A stretch of 64,000 bases of DNA, taken from the NCBI GenBank assembly GCA_030549495.1, contig JAUIRK010000052.1:661208-725207 (forward strand), given 5' to 3'. Each line of letters begins with the position of its first letter. Position 1 is the first letter of the stretch. Made by a program: the position numbers and the translations under genes. Under the pieces are notes generated by a model that saw only the letters and a list, made by a program, of their open reading frames with translations, searched no databases and was not told the DNA's origin. This document shows, piece after piece, positions 52,908 through 63,444 of the stretch. This stretch comes from Nectonema munidae. Lineage: Eukaryota > Nematomorpha > Nectonematoida > Nectonematidae.

Positions 52908-53141
52908 ATGAAAAAGTCAAATTGTATAAATTGTAAATGTATATTTATTTTCTTTCTTATATACGCGTACATAATTTCATTTACGTGGTGTTTCTTTAGC
53001 GGACCAAAGAGGTATGATTATCACGCTGAAGAGAATGAATGGCTCTACAAGCACGAAAGTCTAAGCCTATTCGCCCTACTTTCACAAGAAATGAGCACTT
53101 TCATTGGCTCTCGTGTCATCCTTAAAGATTCAAAGGTTTAA
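52908..53141 (+). CDS. Small membrane-anchored ORF, or first exon of an unidentified gene
   Basis: An ATG in good context (GAAATGA) opens 77 codons. Residues about 11-30 (CIFIFFLIYAYIISFTWCFF) form one membrane segment after a short Cys/Lys N-terminus, typical of a type II signal anchor. The rest (YDYHAEENEWLYKHESLSLF, then SQEMSTFIGSRVILKD) is polar, with mixed codon use unlike the AT-rich surroundings. The last codons read AAG-GTTTAAG, so the frame could end at the TAA or be spliced at AAG/GT into later exons. A Golgi enzyme start is one possibility, but I recognise no family. A TATA box lies at the proper distance. Confidence 0.4.
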   Translation: MKKSNCINCKCIFIFFLIYAYIISFTWCFFSGPKRYDYHAEENEWLYKHESLSLFALLSQEMSTFIGSRVILKDSKV

Positions 53142-53379
53142 GTTCCTAACCAATTTTCGTATTTGTATATATTATCGTATGTTTAAATGAATTACTTCAA
53201 ATAAAATGCATCTTATCCATGATTAATCAAATAATTGATTCTCTTTTAAATCTTCTTTTGTTTTCATAGTGATTGGAGCGTCAACACCGAGGTCTTTTGT
53301 CCTAAAATTGTCTAAGCTTTTTTGTGTTTTGATAGGATAAAAATTTTTTTCTTCTTTGTTGTGGGGTTCTGATTTTTGT

Positions 53380-53510
53380 TTTGGGGGGGTTTGGTTTCCT
53401 TTTTTTTGTGGGGGCTTTAAGTTTTTTGAAATTTGGTGGGGGGGGGGGTGGGTTTTTTTGGGGGGGGGGGGGGGGGGGGGGGGGGTTGGGGGGGGGTGGG
53501 GGGGGGGGAG
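53380..53510. repeat. G-rich low-complexity tract
   Basis: Runs of up to 30 G are broken by short T runs. The open frames here (poly-Gly on plus, poly-Pro on minus) come from the tract and are not genes. The length of such runs is uncertain in any assembly. Confidence 0.9.
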
Positions 53511-53706
53511 CTTATCATGAAGCAAGGTCACTTTTTATATTGTAGGAAAATTTGTGTATATCAGAGTGAATTCGAATGTTACAGTGAAGAAGGGGAATAC
53601 ATATATATTTGTAATAATAATCTTTATAAAAATATTTATTAAATATCCCATACAAGTTTTTTTCCAATTATTTAAAAATTAAATAACTTATTATATAGCT
53701 TCAATT

Positions 53707-54386
53707 CAGGGGCGCACATCCTCAAAATTATTGGGGGCGAATAGGCTTTTCGCCCCCACCCCCGGATGTGCGCTCAAGCCCGTAGCTAGGACTTTTCAAT
53801 TGGGAGGGCTGGAAAAAATTGGGGGGGGGGGGGGGGGGGGGATAAATATTTTCACAAAAAAATTTTTTGGTACATATTGGTTATCTCTCCCTCATTGAAA
53901 AAAAAAATCTTTTTAGTAAATTACTGAAAAAAATTTTAAAGTAGGAGTGAGATAACTAATAAGTACCAAATTTTTATATATAGTCTAAAAATAAACCATT
54001 TTTTGAACCCTTTATTGATATCATATTTTTAAAAATAAAATATTAAAACAAAACTAATCTTGATTTTTTTGAGAACTCTTTACAAAAGTCGATAAAATTA
54101 AGATCTTTAAGTCTGGAAGATTCAAACCCCATCATTGAAAGATTTGTCTTGCGAGCGTTTAACAGCTCCAAAACAGATATGTGTCAGCATAAAATATAGT
54201 GTTAGTTGACTGCTGAAAACCGATGTCTGATGTTGTGGTTTCGTTTATCGAAATGAAATGGTGAATGAGAACACATCCAAAAGAAAATGTTGTGGGGTTG
54301 CCGTTGAAAAAATGAAATATATTAGGTGGGGGGGGGGGCTTAGCCCCCTCCTGCCCTCGCTGGCTACGGGCCTGTGTGCACTCCTG
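53707..54386. mobile_element. Outer hAT-type MITE holding an inserted MITE
   Basis: CAGGGGCGCACATCC at 53707 has its inverse, GGATGTGCGCT plus CCTG, split by the inner element (53764-53774 and 54383-54386). The outer element was only about 80 bp, with a stem GGGGGCGA...TCGCCCCC inside. No clear outer target duplication remains. Confidence 0.6.
53775..54374. mobile_element. Inner hAT-type MITE, 600 bp
   Basis: The ends are CAAGCCCGTAGCTAGG and the inverse CAGGCCCGTAGCCAGCG. The flanks TGTGCGCT (53767-53774) and TGTGCACT (54375-54382) agree at seven of eight positions, as expected for a hAT target duplication. The CAGGCCCGTAGCCAG end is a widespread animal hAT-type terminus. G tracts follow both ends. 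No transposase remains. Confidence 0.75.
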
Positions 54387-54389
54387 ATG

Positions 54390-55370
54390 TAAATTAACAT
54401 TGAAATAAGGTATAGGTTGGTTGTTTAGAATAGTGGACACTTAAAAATATGCTTGGAACTAGAGATGCACGGATAAGAACTTTAATCAAATACCGATCAG
54501 TTGGTAATTATTATTAATTGGCAAATTATTTTTTTTTGCAAGTTGGAACCTAGTGGGTTAGGGTGAGCACAAATATCTTTAAAATTTTTGCTTAGAGAAT
54601 TTTTTAATTTTAGAATTATTTTAATTAGTTTTTAGAAATTTTTTAAATAGGCTAATTCACAACTTTTTTAAATTTTACTTTTTTGCTTGATTCTTTTTCT
54701 TCAAATTTCATAAAAATTTTGGCTTATATTTTTTAAATTTATTTTACTTATTTTGATTATAGACCGTCTAAAATTTTATTTTATATTTGTACATTTTACT
54801 TAATTTTTACTCAACAAAAAATTTCAAACAAATTAATTAAATTAATTCTTTTTTTGACAGCTTTAAAAGAAACCGTTGATGTCATCGTCTTAAAAAATAA
54901 TTAAAAAAATTTAATGTTGTCTTTTAATATCTTAATTAAACATATCATTCTTGACGTAATCCCGCAAATTATGAGAAATTTAAAGATAGCGCATAATTTT
55001 TTGCTAATCAAAAATAGGACTTACAAAAATATGTTGAAAATTTTAATGGTATTTGGCTTAACTGGAAAAAAGCTTCCAATACAAAAAGATCTCCTTTTTT
55101 ATATCAAATTTAAGGAAGAATTAAAAATCTTATCAAGAACTGTTTCAAAATGTCAAGGGATTTGATAAAAACATGGTAAGGTGGAATAAAAAAGACTGTT
55201 TGAAAATGTACGGAAAGCATGCATGATTCACAACAGGGACACGCAAATCAAACAACGATTGGATAACTTGTTTCTAAAATAAATTGTTTTTTTTAAATAA
55301 CAACTTTAACCTTTTGCAATGATTTGCCTTTTATAATAAGTAATAACTTTTAAGGAAAAAAGCCTATCAG
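54390..55370. other. AT-rich stretch
   Basis: No gene or recognisable element seen. Confidence 0.5.
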
Positions 55371-55373
55371 AAA

Positions 55374-55447
55374 AAGTTATAGAGCTTCAACAAAAACTAA
55401 AAAAATTTTACAGCATAACTTAAGTTTTTTGAAAACTAATTTGACGT
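55374..55447 (+). repeat. Direct repeat, left copy
   Basis: TATAGAGCTTCAACAAAAAC followed by CTAAAAAAATT, and AAAACTAATTTGACGTAT, recur at 56218-56292. The pair brackets about 770 bp that hold the pogo-like ends. Confidence 0.8.
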
Positions 55448-55550
55448 ATTATCCACAATATCACAAGGGGGGAACCTTTAAAAACACGAATAACAGTTAT
55501 GCATAAAATTACTATTAGGAGAAAACCTTCTAAAATACTTTTTTATATAC

Positions 55551-55870
55551 ACTGCTCCCTCGCTTTACCGCAATACAATTATGTAGACCCGATTTCTCTC
55601 CATTATAATTCCCCCGATTTAACGCCCCTCGCCATCCGCCAATAACATTGATAGAACAAGCACACTTTACTTCGTTGAAAAAACCCTCGATTTAACGCCA
55701 TGCGTTGTTGATGCAATTTTAGATCCCTCGCACAAACGCCACCCCCTTTCAATGGCTCCCGCGTAATGCCATAAAATTATATAGATCAAATTTCTCTCTT
55801 TTATAACTCCTCCAATATAACGCCACTGTTGTCAGCCGTCCGCCATATTTATTTACAGAACGGATATACT
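55551..55870. mobile_element. pogo-like terminal repeats, degraded
   Basis: Phrases ACTGCTCCCTCGCTTTACCG, CCCCCGATTTAACGCC, CCCTCGATTTAACGCCATGC and TCCAATATAACGCCA resemble pogo/Tigger ends and their internal repeats. No pair of inverted ends with TA was fixed. Confidence 0.45.
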
Positions 55871-56215
55871 TTTTTTCGTCAAATTTAGCCCCGATTTTAT
55901 ATCATGCATTGCTGTCAAATTAACTATAATAGTATTTACTTTTATTTATTCAAAAATAATAGCCTTTGCCATAATTTTTCTTCTATTTATGTTTTAGTGA
56001 CACTTTTGTACTCATTAGGCATTTTTAGTTACTGTTGATAAAGGAAATTCACGCAAGAAAATATTTCTGGCTACTAGTAACAAATCTAGAAAGTGATATT
56101 ATAATAAGAAAAACGCTCAAATAAGGTTTTGAAATCAAAGTGTAAATAAAAAGCAATGCTGGATTTTAACTTCAAAAAATAAATAAATTTTGGATTTCTT
56201 ACTTTAGGAAAAAAA

Positions 56216-56292
56216 GGTATAGAGCTTCAACAAAAACTAAAAAAAATTGTACAACATAACCTGCGTTTTTTAAAAACTAATTTGACGTATCC
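56216..56292 (+). repeat. Direct repeat, right copy
   Basis: This is the partner of the repeat at 55374, with small differences (GTACAACATAACCTGCG against TTACAGCATAACTTAAG). Confidence 0.8.
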
Positions 56293-56299
56293 ACTACAC

Positions 56300-58525
56300 C
56301 TACAGCATACTCTATGGGTGGCATGGCAGGTTGGTCTTTATTTGATATTTTCAAGTTTTTATAAGCAACAAAAGCCAACGTTGAAGTAGCGTTTTTTTTT
56401 GACTATTTCTCTGTCTACAAATAAAATTCTGACAGCTGTCATAAATAGATCAAGTACATTTTTAACAACTGAAACATTTTGTTTCGATATTATATTTTTA
56501 TTATAATAATCAACAAATTTTCTTAAAAAAAAGATTTAATTAGTTATGTACATTGTTACTTACAAAATTTAACAATCGAACGTTATAAAAAATATAGAGT
56601 ATTTTTGTTTTTAAACTGCATAGATAGCCAAAATATTCATTCCCAAATAGCTATTGAAAAAAATTAAAGTTTTCAAATGTTATAAAATGTAACAAATGTA
56701 GTGGTAAAGATTAAGTGACCTTTGTTTAAAAAATATTTTAACGTGAGTCTGACAATATTCATTGATATAAAATTGTAACGATTGAAAACTATTTTTCTCT
56801 CAACAAATTTTCATTTTTGCAAAATGTTTGGTGTATTTATGGAACTAAATTTTTACCAAAAATCTGTGATTAATTTGAATAGCTAAACTTTGGTATCATG
56901 AAAAAACGTTCTGAAAATATTGAACTTATATTCCGCTAAAAACTAGTTTTTAATGAGATAAAATTTTTTTTAATTTAACTCTAAATACAAATTAGAGAGA
57001 AGAGAGCTGAATGAGATAGGAGAGCTTGAAGAAGAGAAGAGATCTTGGGTGAAAGAAGATATCTTGAGTGATTTAGTTTTATCAGAGAAAGCGGAAGGGA
57101 AAAACAGAGGAGACAGAAAGAAAAATAGAATTACTGCATATATCAAAGCTAAAAATAATGCAAAAAGATTTCGTAGTTTTAAAAGTAGTTGTATATCAAT
57201 CAATGAATAATGCCTCTTTTCTCTCCAATCAAATAGCTTAAGTTTTATATCAAAGTAAGTGGTTATCAATGTCCAGCCTATATTAGAACAAAATAATGAA
57301 ATCTATACTTCTTTTGCTATTATTATATAAAATTAAAAAATGGACTAGGAATATGATAACGTTTTGTTCTCAAACTTTGAAAGACTGACATTTATTGCGA
57401 AAAGTTGCTTCGATTAAAAGCACATGTAACATAAAAATTTTATAAAAAAATAAAAGATTTTTGTTATATTTTTTTATTCGTATGCATAAAATTAATGTTT
57501 AGAAATGTCTCATTTTTTGCTGACATTTGATAAAAATATTCCGTTTTTGTCAAAATAAAATATGCTCAGCTTAAGCATGTTATTGAATTTTATAGGGAGA
57601 AGATAAACAAATGCAAATAAATCGAATTATTGATTTGCAATTTTTGATCGTCTTCAGGATTAATGTATTAAAAATAGTAATATTTCCATGTGAAAATGGA
57701 GTTTAGGAAAATTTAAGTCGAAATATGATCAGTTATTTCTTTCTCTTTCAAAGTTTTTTTCATATTAATATTTTTGTGAAAAATACAAATTTTGTTCTTG
57801 ACTTTTTTCAATAAAAATTTTCTCTTAGCTTGATTGATATAGTGCAAAAATCTAGCAACCCTAACTATTCATGTATTGTATATTTGTGTTTATAAACACT
57901 TTGCCTTTTATCCTTATTGAACTATTGTGAATTTAATATGTCATTCTTTTTACAAAAATTTGTGCTGCTGAATCAATAAAATTTGGGAGTTTGGTTTTTT
58001 GAAGTATTAAAAAATATGTTTGATTTTTGTAAACATATGGCGTGACTCTTCTTTAGTTGAAGCTGAAAGTAAGTTAAAATTAAAAATTTTTGACTATTTA
58101 CATTTTATTGATAACGTTGCACCAAGCCATTTTATATTGATAACACTATATGTAACAAAAATAAAAAAAAAAATTGTTTGAGTCAATTTTTTGTAATTTT
58201 ATTAATGAAAAAAAAATTATATCAGGTTTTTGACTAATCGTTATTTTAAAAATGGCAGCGATATTTCTTGAAGTAACTACCGAAGCTATAAATTACACTT
58301 GAAACATCTATCAATACGCTTTCCAGAAGTCAGACATTTCATTATCGTCATGTTAATAAAAACTCACATCATGAAGTTTATTTTTATCACAAGTAGATTA
58401 TTCAAACATCATTGATACGATTTATTCAATTAGATGATTGATTTATTTACTTACTTTATTTCCGCTCTTTTTCTCAACTTTATCTTGTTATATTTATTTT
58501 TTTAACTATTCCTTTTTTATTGATA
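56300..58525. other. AT-rich stretch
   Basis: No gene or recognisable element seen. Confidence 0.5.
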
Positions 58526-58530
58526 TTTAT

Positions 58531-60538
58531 AGTGAATTTTTGGTTGTTTGTCTTTTATTAGGTCGTAAGAATGAAGAAAAAGCATATCTTCCATGCGCTA
58601 ATCCTTAAATGACATCCATTTTTTGAAAAATAATAAAAAATTGTATATTTTCATAAGAAAATTGCAGAAAAATGTCTTTGAACATTACTAAAACTATAGA
58701 ACAGCGTTGGAACGGTGAAAAGGCTGATTTTCTGGGACCAAACCCAAGAGGTAGTCGCCCATCATACACTTATTTTACTGACCTTGGTAGCGCTTCCAAA
58801 ATTCCATCACATCTTGGTGGAAGCGCTCACCATGCTCTTCGGAGTAGCCTCCGATATATGTGTAATTTCAGGGACATTCTTCAGTCGATCTCCTTGTAGC
58901 ACTTGAGAAGATTGTCGAGCAGTTCACGGTAGTTTTCTTCCTTGCTGTTACCCAATAAGCTCTGGACAACAGCAATGAAGCTGCGCCAGGCACGTTTCTC
59001 CGGTGCCAACAACTTTCCGGGGAACTCAGGGTCCTGCATTAGTTTTTCAATTTGAGGCTCAACAAACACCCTTGCCTTTATTTTGGCCTCCGACAACTTC
59101 GGAAATACCGCTTCCAAATGCTTGAAAGCAGCGGACTCATGATCTAGTGCCTTCACAAATTGCTTTATGAGCCCCAGCTTGATGTGGAGGGGTGGCATCA
59201 AGATCCTCTCCTGCTCAACCAGCGGTTGCCACTTGACGTTCTACTCGCCAATGACAAAGCCTGTTCTTAATAGCCAATCCTTCATTTCAAGGAAACATGG
59301 ATGTTTTGTGAAGCCGATTGAGAACCTGTCAAAAAGCCAATCATCTTAAAGTCTCCAATCACTTCCCAATCTTGCTCTTTGTACTTCACCAGGCCCAGTA
59401 GGTGCTTCACATTCTCATAGCCTTCCTTTAGGTGAACAGAGTGGGCGATAGAAATTCTTGGGTACTTGCTACCATTGTGCAGCAGCACCGCCTTCAAGCT
59501 TCTATTTGAGCTGTCCACGAACAATCGCCAGTTGCAGGGATCATAAGGGAATTCAATTTCTTCAAACAAGCCATTGATGTCGTGACAATAATACACTTTC
59601 TCATCCAGTGTGAAATACTAAGAAAATGTCATGACCATGACTTTGTCTCTATTTTGTTACCCAACAGTTTTTGTCGAAAAAGTTCCACTGTTTGAACCTG
59701 GATGTCGGTAATTCTGCTTTTCATTTGGTGAGTCCTAGGTCTTTGATAAGATCATTGAGCTCCACTTGGTTAGGGAAAAGCGGAACAGCCAGGTTATCAT
59801 CTGCAACAAAGGCATCGTCGTAGGCATCTTCTGTTTCGCTGCTGGAACTTGTGCGAGCATCTTTCGTGATCACCGGAGGAGAATTGGGAGCTGGAAACTC
59901 CTCAAAATGCATCACAGGACGAAGAGATGATGCGTCTTCTTACCCCTACGAGGACACGTCACTACCACCATACAAAAGTAGCAGTTGTTTGTGTGATCTG
60001 TTGGTTCCCGCCAGAATCTTGGCACGCCAACCTTCAGTTTTGATTACTTCCCTCTGTACCACGACTCCAGAGTGGACAGACAGCTTCTCCAAACCATGTG
60101 TGGCGCCCAACTCTTGTCCTAGTCCCCTACTTGAACTCTAAAATAGAAGCCATCATGAGACAATATCTGTAAATAAAAGAGCAAATATAATAAGACGAGT
60201 TGAAGAACGGAAACAAATTAACATATATCAAATGACTACATGAATGAATCATATAAATCATACTTGAATAAATGATATTTTTTTCAAAATATTTTCTAAA
60301 TCACATAACGATCAACAGTATGGTATGTTTTACTTTTGATTAGCATATCCCTGTATGTTTCAACGCTGTTGTATAGTTTCAGTAATGTTCAAAGGCAATT
60401 TTCTTATGTAAATATACAATTTTTTGTTATTTTTCAAAAAATCGGTGTCATTTCTTAAATAAAGATTAGAGACATGAAGGATATGCTTTTTCTTCATTCT
60501 TACGACCTAATAAAAGACAAACAACCAAAAAATTCACT
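58531..60538 (-). mobile_element. 2.0-kb element with about 175-bp terminal inverted repeats
   Basis: The left end (58531-58710) and the inverse of the right end (60368-60538) run in parallel for about 175 bp. They begin AGTGAATTTTTGGTTG, continue TTTATTAGGTCGTAAGAATG and AATTGTATATTTTCATAAG, and end CTTTGAACATTACT...CAGCGTTG. Between them on the minus strand are remains of one protein family. No target duplication is visible at the borders I chose. The element type is unknown to me. Long inverted ends around a single broken ORF fit a DNA transposon. Confidence 0.75.
58680..59915 (-). pseudogene. Remains of an orphan repeated protein family, broken
   Basis: Minus-strand pieces are in family order. 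First is an acidic N-terminus ending NDLIKDLGLTK (59721-59915). Next are WRLFVDSSNRSLKAVLLHNG, IAHSVHLKEGYENVK and DFKMIGFL (59282-59596). Then come MPPLHIKLGLIKQFVKALDH and WRSFIAVVQSLLGN (58881-59201), and last YSEEHGERFHQDVMEFW with a MMGDYLLGL end (about 58690-58840). From memory, this set of motifs (HIKLGLMKQFVKAL, GERFHQD, MMADYCW) occurs in many unnamed, highly repeated predicted proteins of arthropods and Hydra. The copy is broken in several places and has lost an internal Cys-containing part. Its function is unknown; a transposase is the inference. Confidence 0.75.
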
Positions 60539-60544
60539 CAAACA

Positions 60545-61225
60545 AAATCTTTGTTACATTGTGTAATTTCAGCCAATGACTATTTACTTTACTTTTATTT
60601 ATAGAATGTTATCTTCTATACTCAACTTTCAATATCTTTTAAAACTTTGCCTTAAAAATCAATTTGATCGTTTTATTTAATGAGAAGCAGTCTGGATAAG
60701 AAATTGCCTTCACTTTCCAAAATAAGCTAAAAAATATAGTAATATGAATATTTAAAATAAGAAAAGTGGAAATTTGAAAGCTAGATCAACCATCGATCAG
60801 TCTGGTGTAAACCAGATATTTTTAATCTAACATTATTTTGAACGCCAGTTCATCACTTTGTAACAAATGGAAGAAGCATAAAAAGGAACACTTCTTTAGG
60901 AAGCAAAAAAGTATCCTTATTAAATCCTCACTTACAGAATTTTTGATCTTTCGTAATTTTTTGGATTTCTATATGTCTGTCTTTGACACTCTAATCTCAA
61001 CTTCGAATTCAGCATTTTATTCATTGCAAAGAGTAATTCTTCGAAAAGAACAATGCAACTTAGCTTACAATAAAACATTCAATTTTCAAAGCAACTCTAA
61101 CGAATCTTTGAGGCAATATCAGTAAAAAAAGGCAAAAAATTACTTAACAAATTATTTTCATAACAATTGTCTTAGATCGGTATATAAAAGAGCATAAATA
61201 TTAATATAATTAGATTTGCACAAAG
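60545..61225. other. Stretch downstream of PTCD3
   Basis: The open frame at 60838-61125 (plus) has no recognisable domain and overlaps the expected 3' UTR of PTCD3. No other feature is seen. Confidence 0.5.
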
Positions 61226-61230
61226 ACTAA

Positions 61231-63444
61231 TTATGCTGAAGTTGACAACACTTTCTTTTTATGGGTAGAATCAAAGAATTGGGAGTATAGGTCGTTTTTT
61301 TCCTTGCCCTTCACGGCATGAGAAGAGTTAACCATTTGGTCCAAAATGGATATTTTATCCTTTGGTAAATGGTAGTAGGCGCATTCTTTTAGAATTGTAG
61401 CCATGGCGGAAGCAGATTTCGGTTTCACAATGCGCACGTCCTGAATAAGGTCAAACGCCTCCAAGTGAGAATTGGTGGAGATAAGAGCGCTAATCAAATG
61501 ATTCATTGTGGACTCTGTCATATAGCATTTCGTTTTTGTCAAGTAGCACTTGAACATAGCATACGCTCTTTGAGAATCGCGTCTTCGAGCGAGGATTTCG
61601 GTGCATAATTCAATTACTTCATCGTCGAAGATAACAGAAGATAAATCGGGTAGAAAACGAGTTTCCGGTGGATTCATAATTTGTTCATATAAAGCATGCA
61701 AAACAGACATGATTGACTGAAAAACTTCCTCACCTTCCTTGCAAATATCATCGTATTTCAGTGACAAAAACTTTAAAAATTTCAAATAATCAAACTCTTT
61801 GTCGAAGCCAATCGCTGGAAGCAGGTAAGGGAGAAAGAAATAGGCATTAGTGTTGACAATTTTATCTAGACACCTTGCCAATATTTCTCGATTCAAGTAG
61901 GCTTTTCTTGGTATCATGAAAGTGAAGATTTGAATGAAGGAAGGAAAGTCTTGTACGGAGTCTATAGTAAATTTTAAAAACGAATACACAAACCCTAGTT
62001 CTTCTTTTCTCGTTTGAAAAAACTTGGAATTGAGGGAATAAATTTCAAAAATGCTTAATGCAAGCTGTTCATCGCAAATACAATTTTTATCTAAAATTCT
62101 AGTGAGGAAGGGAAAGAATTGTAAATCTTCTTTGTGGTTGTAAGAAAATCTTCTTTCTTGAAACCTAGAAAGAAATGTGATCAGGAATTCAGTAACCATC
62201 GCAGATTTACGAGATGACTCTATGCTAGAGATGGATTTGTGAGCTATGCCGATGAAATACGCGCAAAAACTTAAACTAGGCTCAATTCCTAGATAACGCA
62301 TCTCTTCAAGGACCTTTTTAGAGAATTTAAAATAAAGGTGAGCTCTATTTCGTGCTGCTTCTTCACTTAACGCCTTCGTTTGCGACAAAGACGTCAAAAG
62401 GGAAAAAAGAATGTTGACAAATGTTTCATCGTTTGGACATATCTTAAGGGAACACATTTCAGTCAACAGGTTTTCGCAAAACACTAAACTGTCTTCAATC
62501 AATGGTTTTGGCAAACTGCCCATAATCTTGAACATGGCATTGCACACATACAAGTTCAATGCGAGGGAGTTTTCACGCATTTCAGTGAAGAGATTGAATG
62601 CTTTGAGGTAAGCATCATGCCGAACCAATCCCAGTATTAAAATAGTGTACATGCGTCGCGTCTTCTTATTCTTGTCTAATTCCTGCCAGAGTACGTCAGC
62701 AAATCCACTCACCTGCCATTCCTTGACAGAAGACAAACTGTACGTAGGGGTCGTAGTTTCTGAGTGAAGTTCTAAGAACAATTCATCCATAGGCTTTTCC
62801 ACAAAAGAAGCGTTCGGTGTTTCTGAGTTGAAGAAGCAAAGAATCTGGAAGAAAGCTTCAATATTTACGCAGTCGATACTTCTCTTATACAACTGCATCA
62901 AATAAGGCACATCGTAGATGCCAAAAGGGCGATTTACCAGATGAATAAACCTTTTCACGCGCTTCATCTTGTACACATTCATCATACTCGACTTATCTTC
63001 GCTCCGAAAAGCGAGCGCAGGTTCCGCCTCCACCCTTCGCGGAAAGAACTTGGGATACTTGTCAATCATGTATCTAGCAGCTCGGATGCCCATTACACGT
63101 GCCTGCGCATACCTTAAAAACTGGCCATTGTAGTAGGGCAGGGTGTAGGGGTGGTCGATGTAGCGGTTAGGATAAGCACTCGTATCTTCGCCAATAGTTT
63201 TACTCAGTTCTTTCAGAAGATCCGTCGGCTTTCTTTCAATCTTCTTAGGAATATTCACTTTGAATGGGGATAGCAGTACTGGCTTCTTCTTCGTTTCATC
63301 ACTGCTAACACCTGCACTGATTCCTGAGCAAAAAGAAGCATTTTGGGAGAAGCGATTGAAGTGTGTGTGTGAGAAAAGGCTACACGAGTTAGAAGATAGG
63401 GCTTTGCAAGAGCATAACCAATGGAATTTCTTCAAATGCATCAT
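61231..63444 (-). CDS. PTCD3: Pentatricopeptide repeat domain protein 3, mitochondrial (mS39)
   Basis: A single uninterrupted frame of 737 residues from an ATG-ATG at 63444. An in-frame TAA lies further upstream and no earlier ATG is in frame. The N-terminus (MMHLKKFHWLCSC, then HTHFNRFSQ) is basic and hydroxylated, as expected for a mitochondrial targeting peptide. The stretch IPKKIERKPTDLLKELSKTI (about residues 65-85) and the following HPYTLPY...RYMIDKYPKFFP zone are the conserved start of PTCD3. PPR-type helices follow, clearest at about 266-305 (YTILILGLVRHDAYLKAFNL). The length is close to vertebrate PTCD3 (about 690). The protein is known as mS39 of the mitochondrial small ribosomal subunit, placed near the mRNA entry, and acts in mitochondrial translation. 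The whole CDS lacks introns here, although it has no other mark of a retrocopy: it is full length and without breaks. Confidence 0.92.
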   Translation of the reverse strand: MMHLKKFHWLCSCKALSSNSCSLFSHTHFNRFSQNASFCSGISAGVSSDETKKKPVLLSPFKVNIPKKIERKPTDLLKELSKTIGEDTSAYPNRYIDHPYTLPYYNGQFLRYAQARVMGIRAARYMIDKYPKFFPRRVEAEPALAFRSEDKSSMMNVYKMKRVKRFIHLVNRPFGIYDVPYLMQLYKRSIDCVNIEAFFQILCFFNSETPNASFVEKPMDELFLELHSETTTPTYSLSSVKEWQVSGFADVLWQELDKNKKTRRMYTILILGLVRHDAYLKAFNLFTEMRENSLALNLYVCNAMFKIMGSLPKPLIEDSLVFCENLLTEMCSLKICPNDETFVNILFSLLTSLSQTKALSEEAARNRAHLYFKFSKKVLEEMRYLGIEPSLSFCAYFIGIAHKSISSIESSRKSAMVTEFLITFLSRFQERRFSYNHKEDLQFFPFLTRILDKNCICDEQLALSIFEIYSLNSKFFQTRKEELGFVYSFLKFTIDSVQDFPSFIQIFTFMIPRKAYLNREILARCLDKIVNTNAYFFLPYLLPAIGFDKEFDYLKFLKFLSLKYDDICKEGEEVFQSIMSVLHALYEQIMNPPETRFLPDLSSVIFDDEVIELCTEILARRRDSQRAYAMFKCYLTKTKCYMTESTMNHLISALISTNSHLEAFDLIQDVRIVKPKSASAMATILKECAYYHLPKDKISILDQMVNSSHAVKGKEKNDLYSQFFDSTHKKKVLSTSA

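Noticed and set aside
53223-53642. Poly-Pro and poly-Gly open frames
   Set aside because: They are produced by the G tract and have no domain.
60838-61125. A 95-codon open frame downstream of PTCD3
   Set aside because: No recognisable domain; it overlaps the probable 3' UTR on the other strand.
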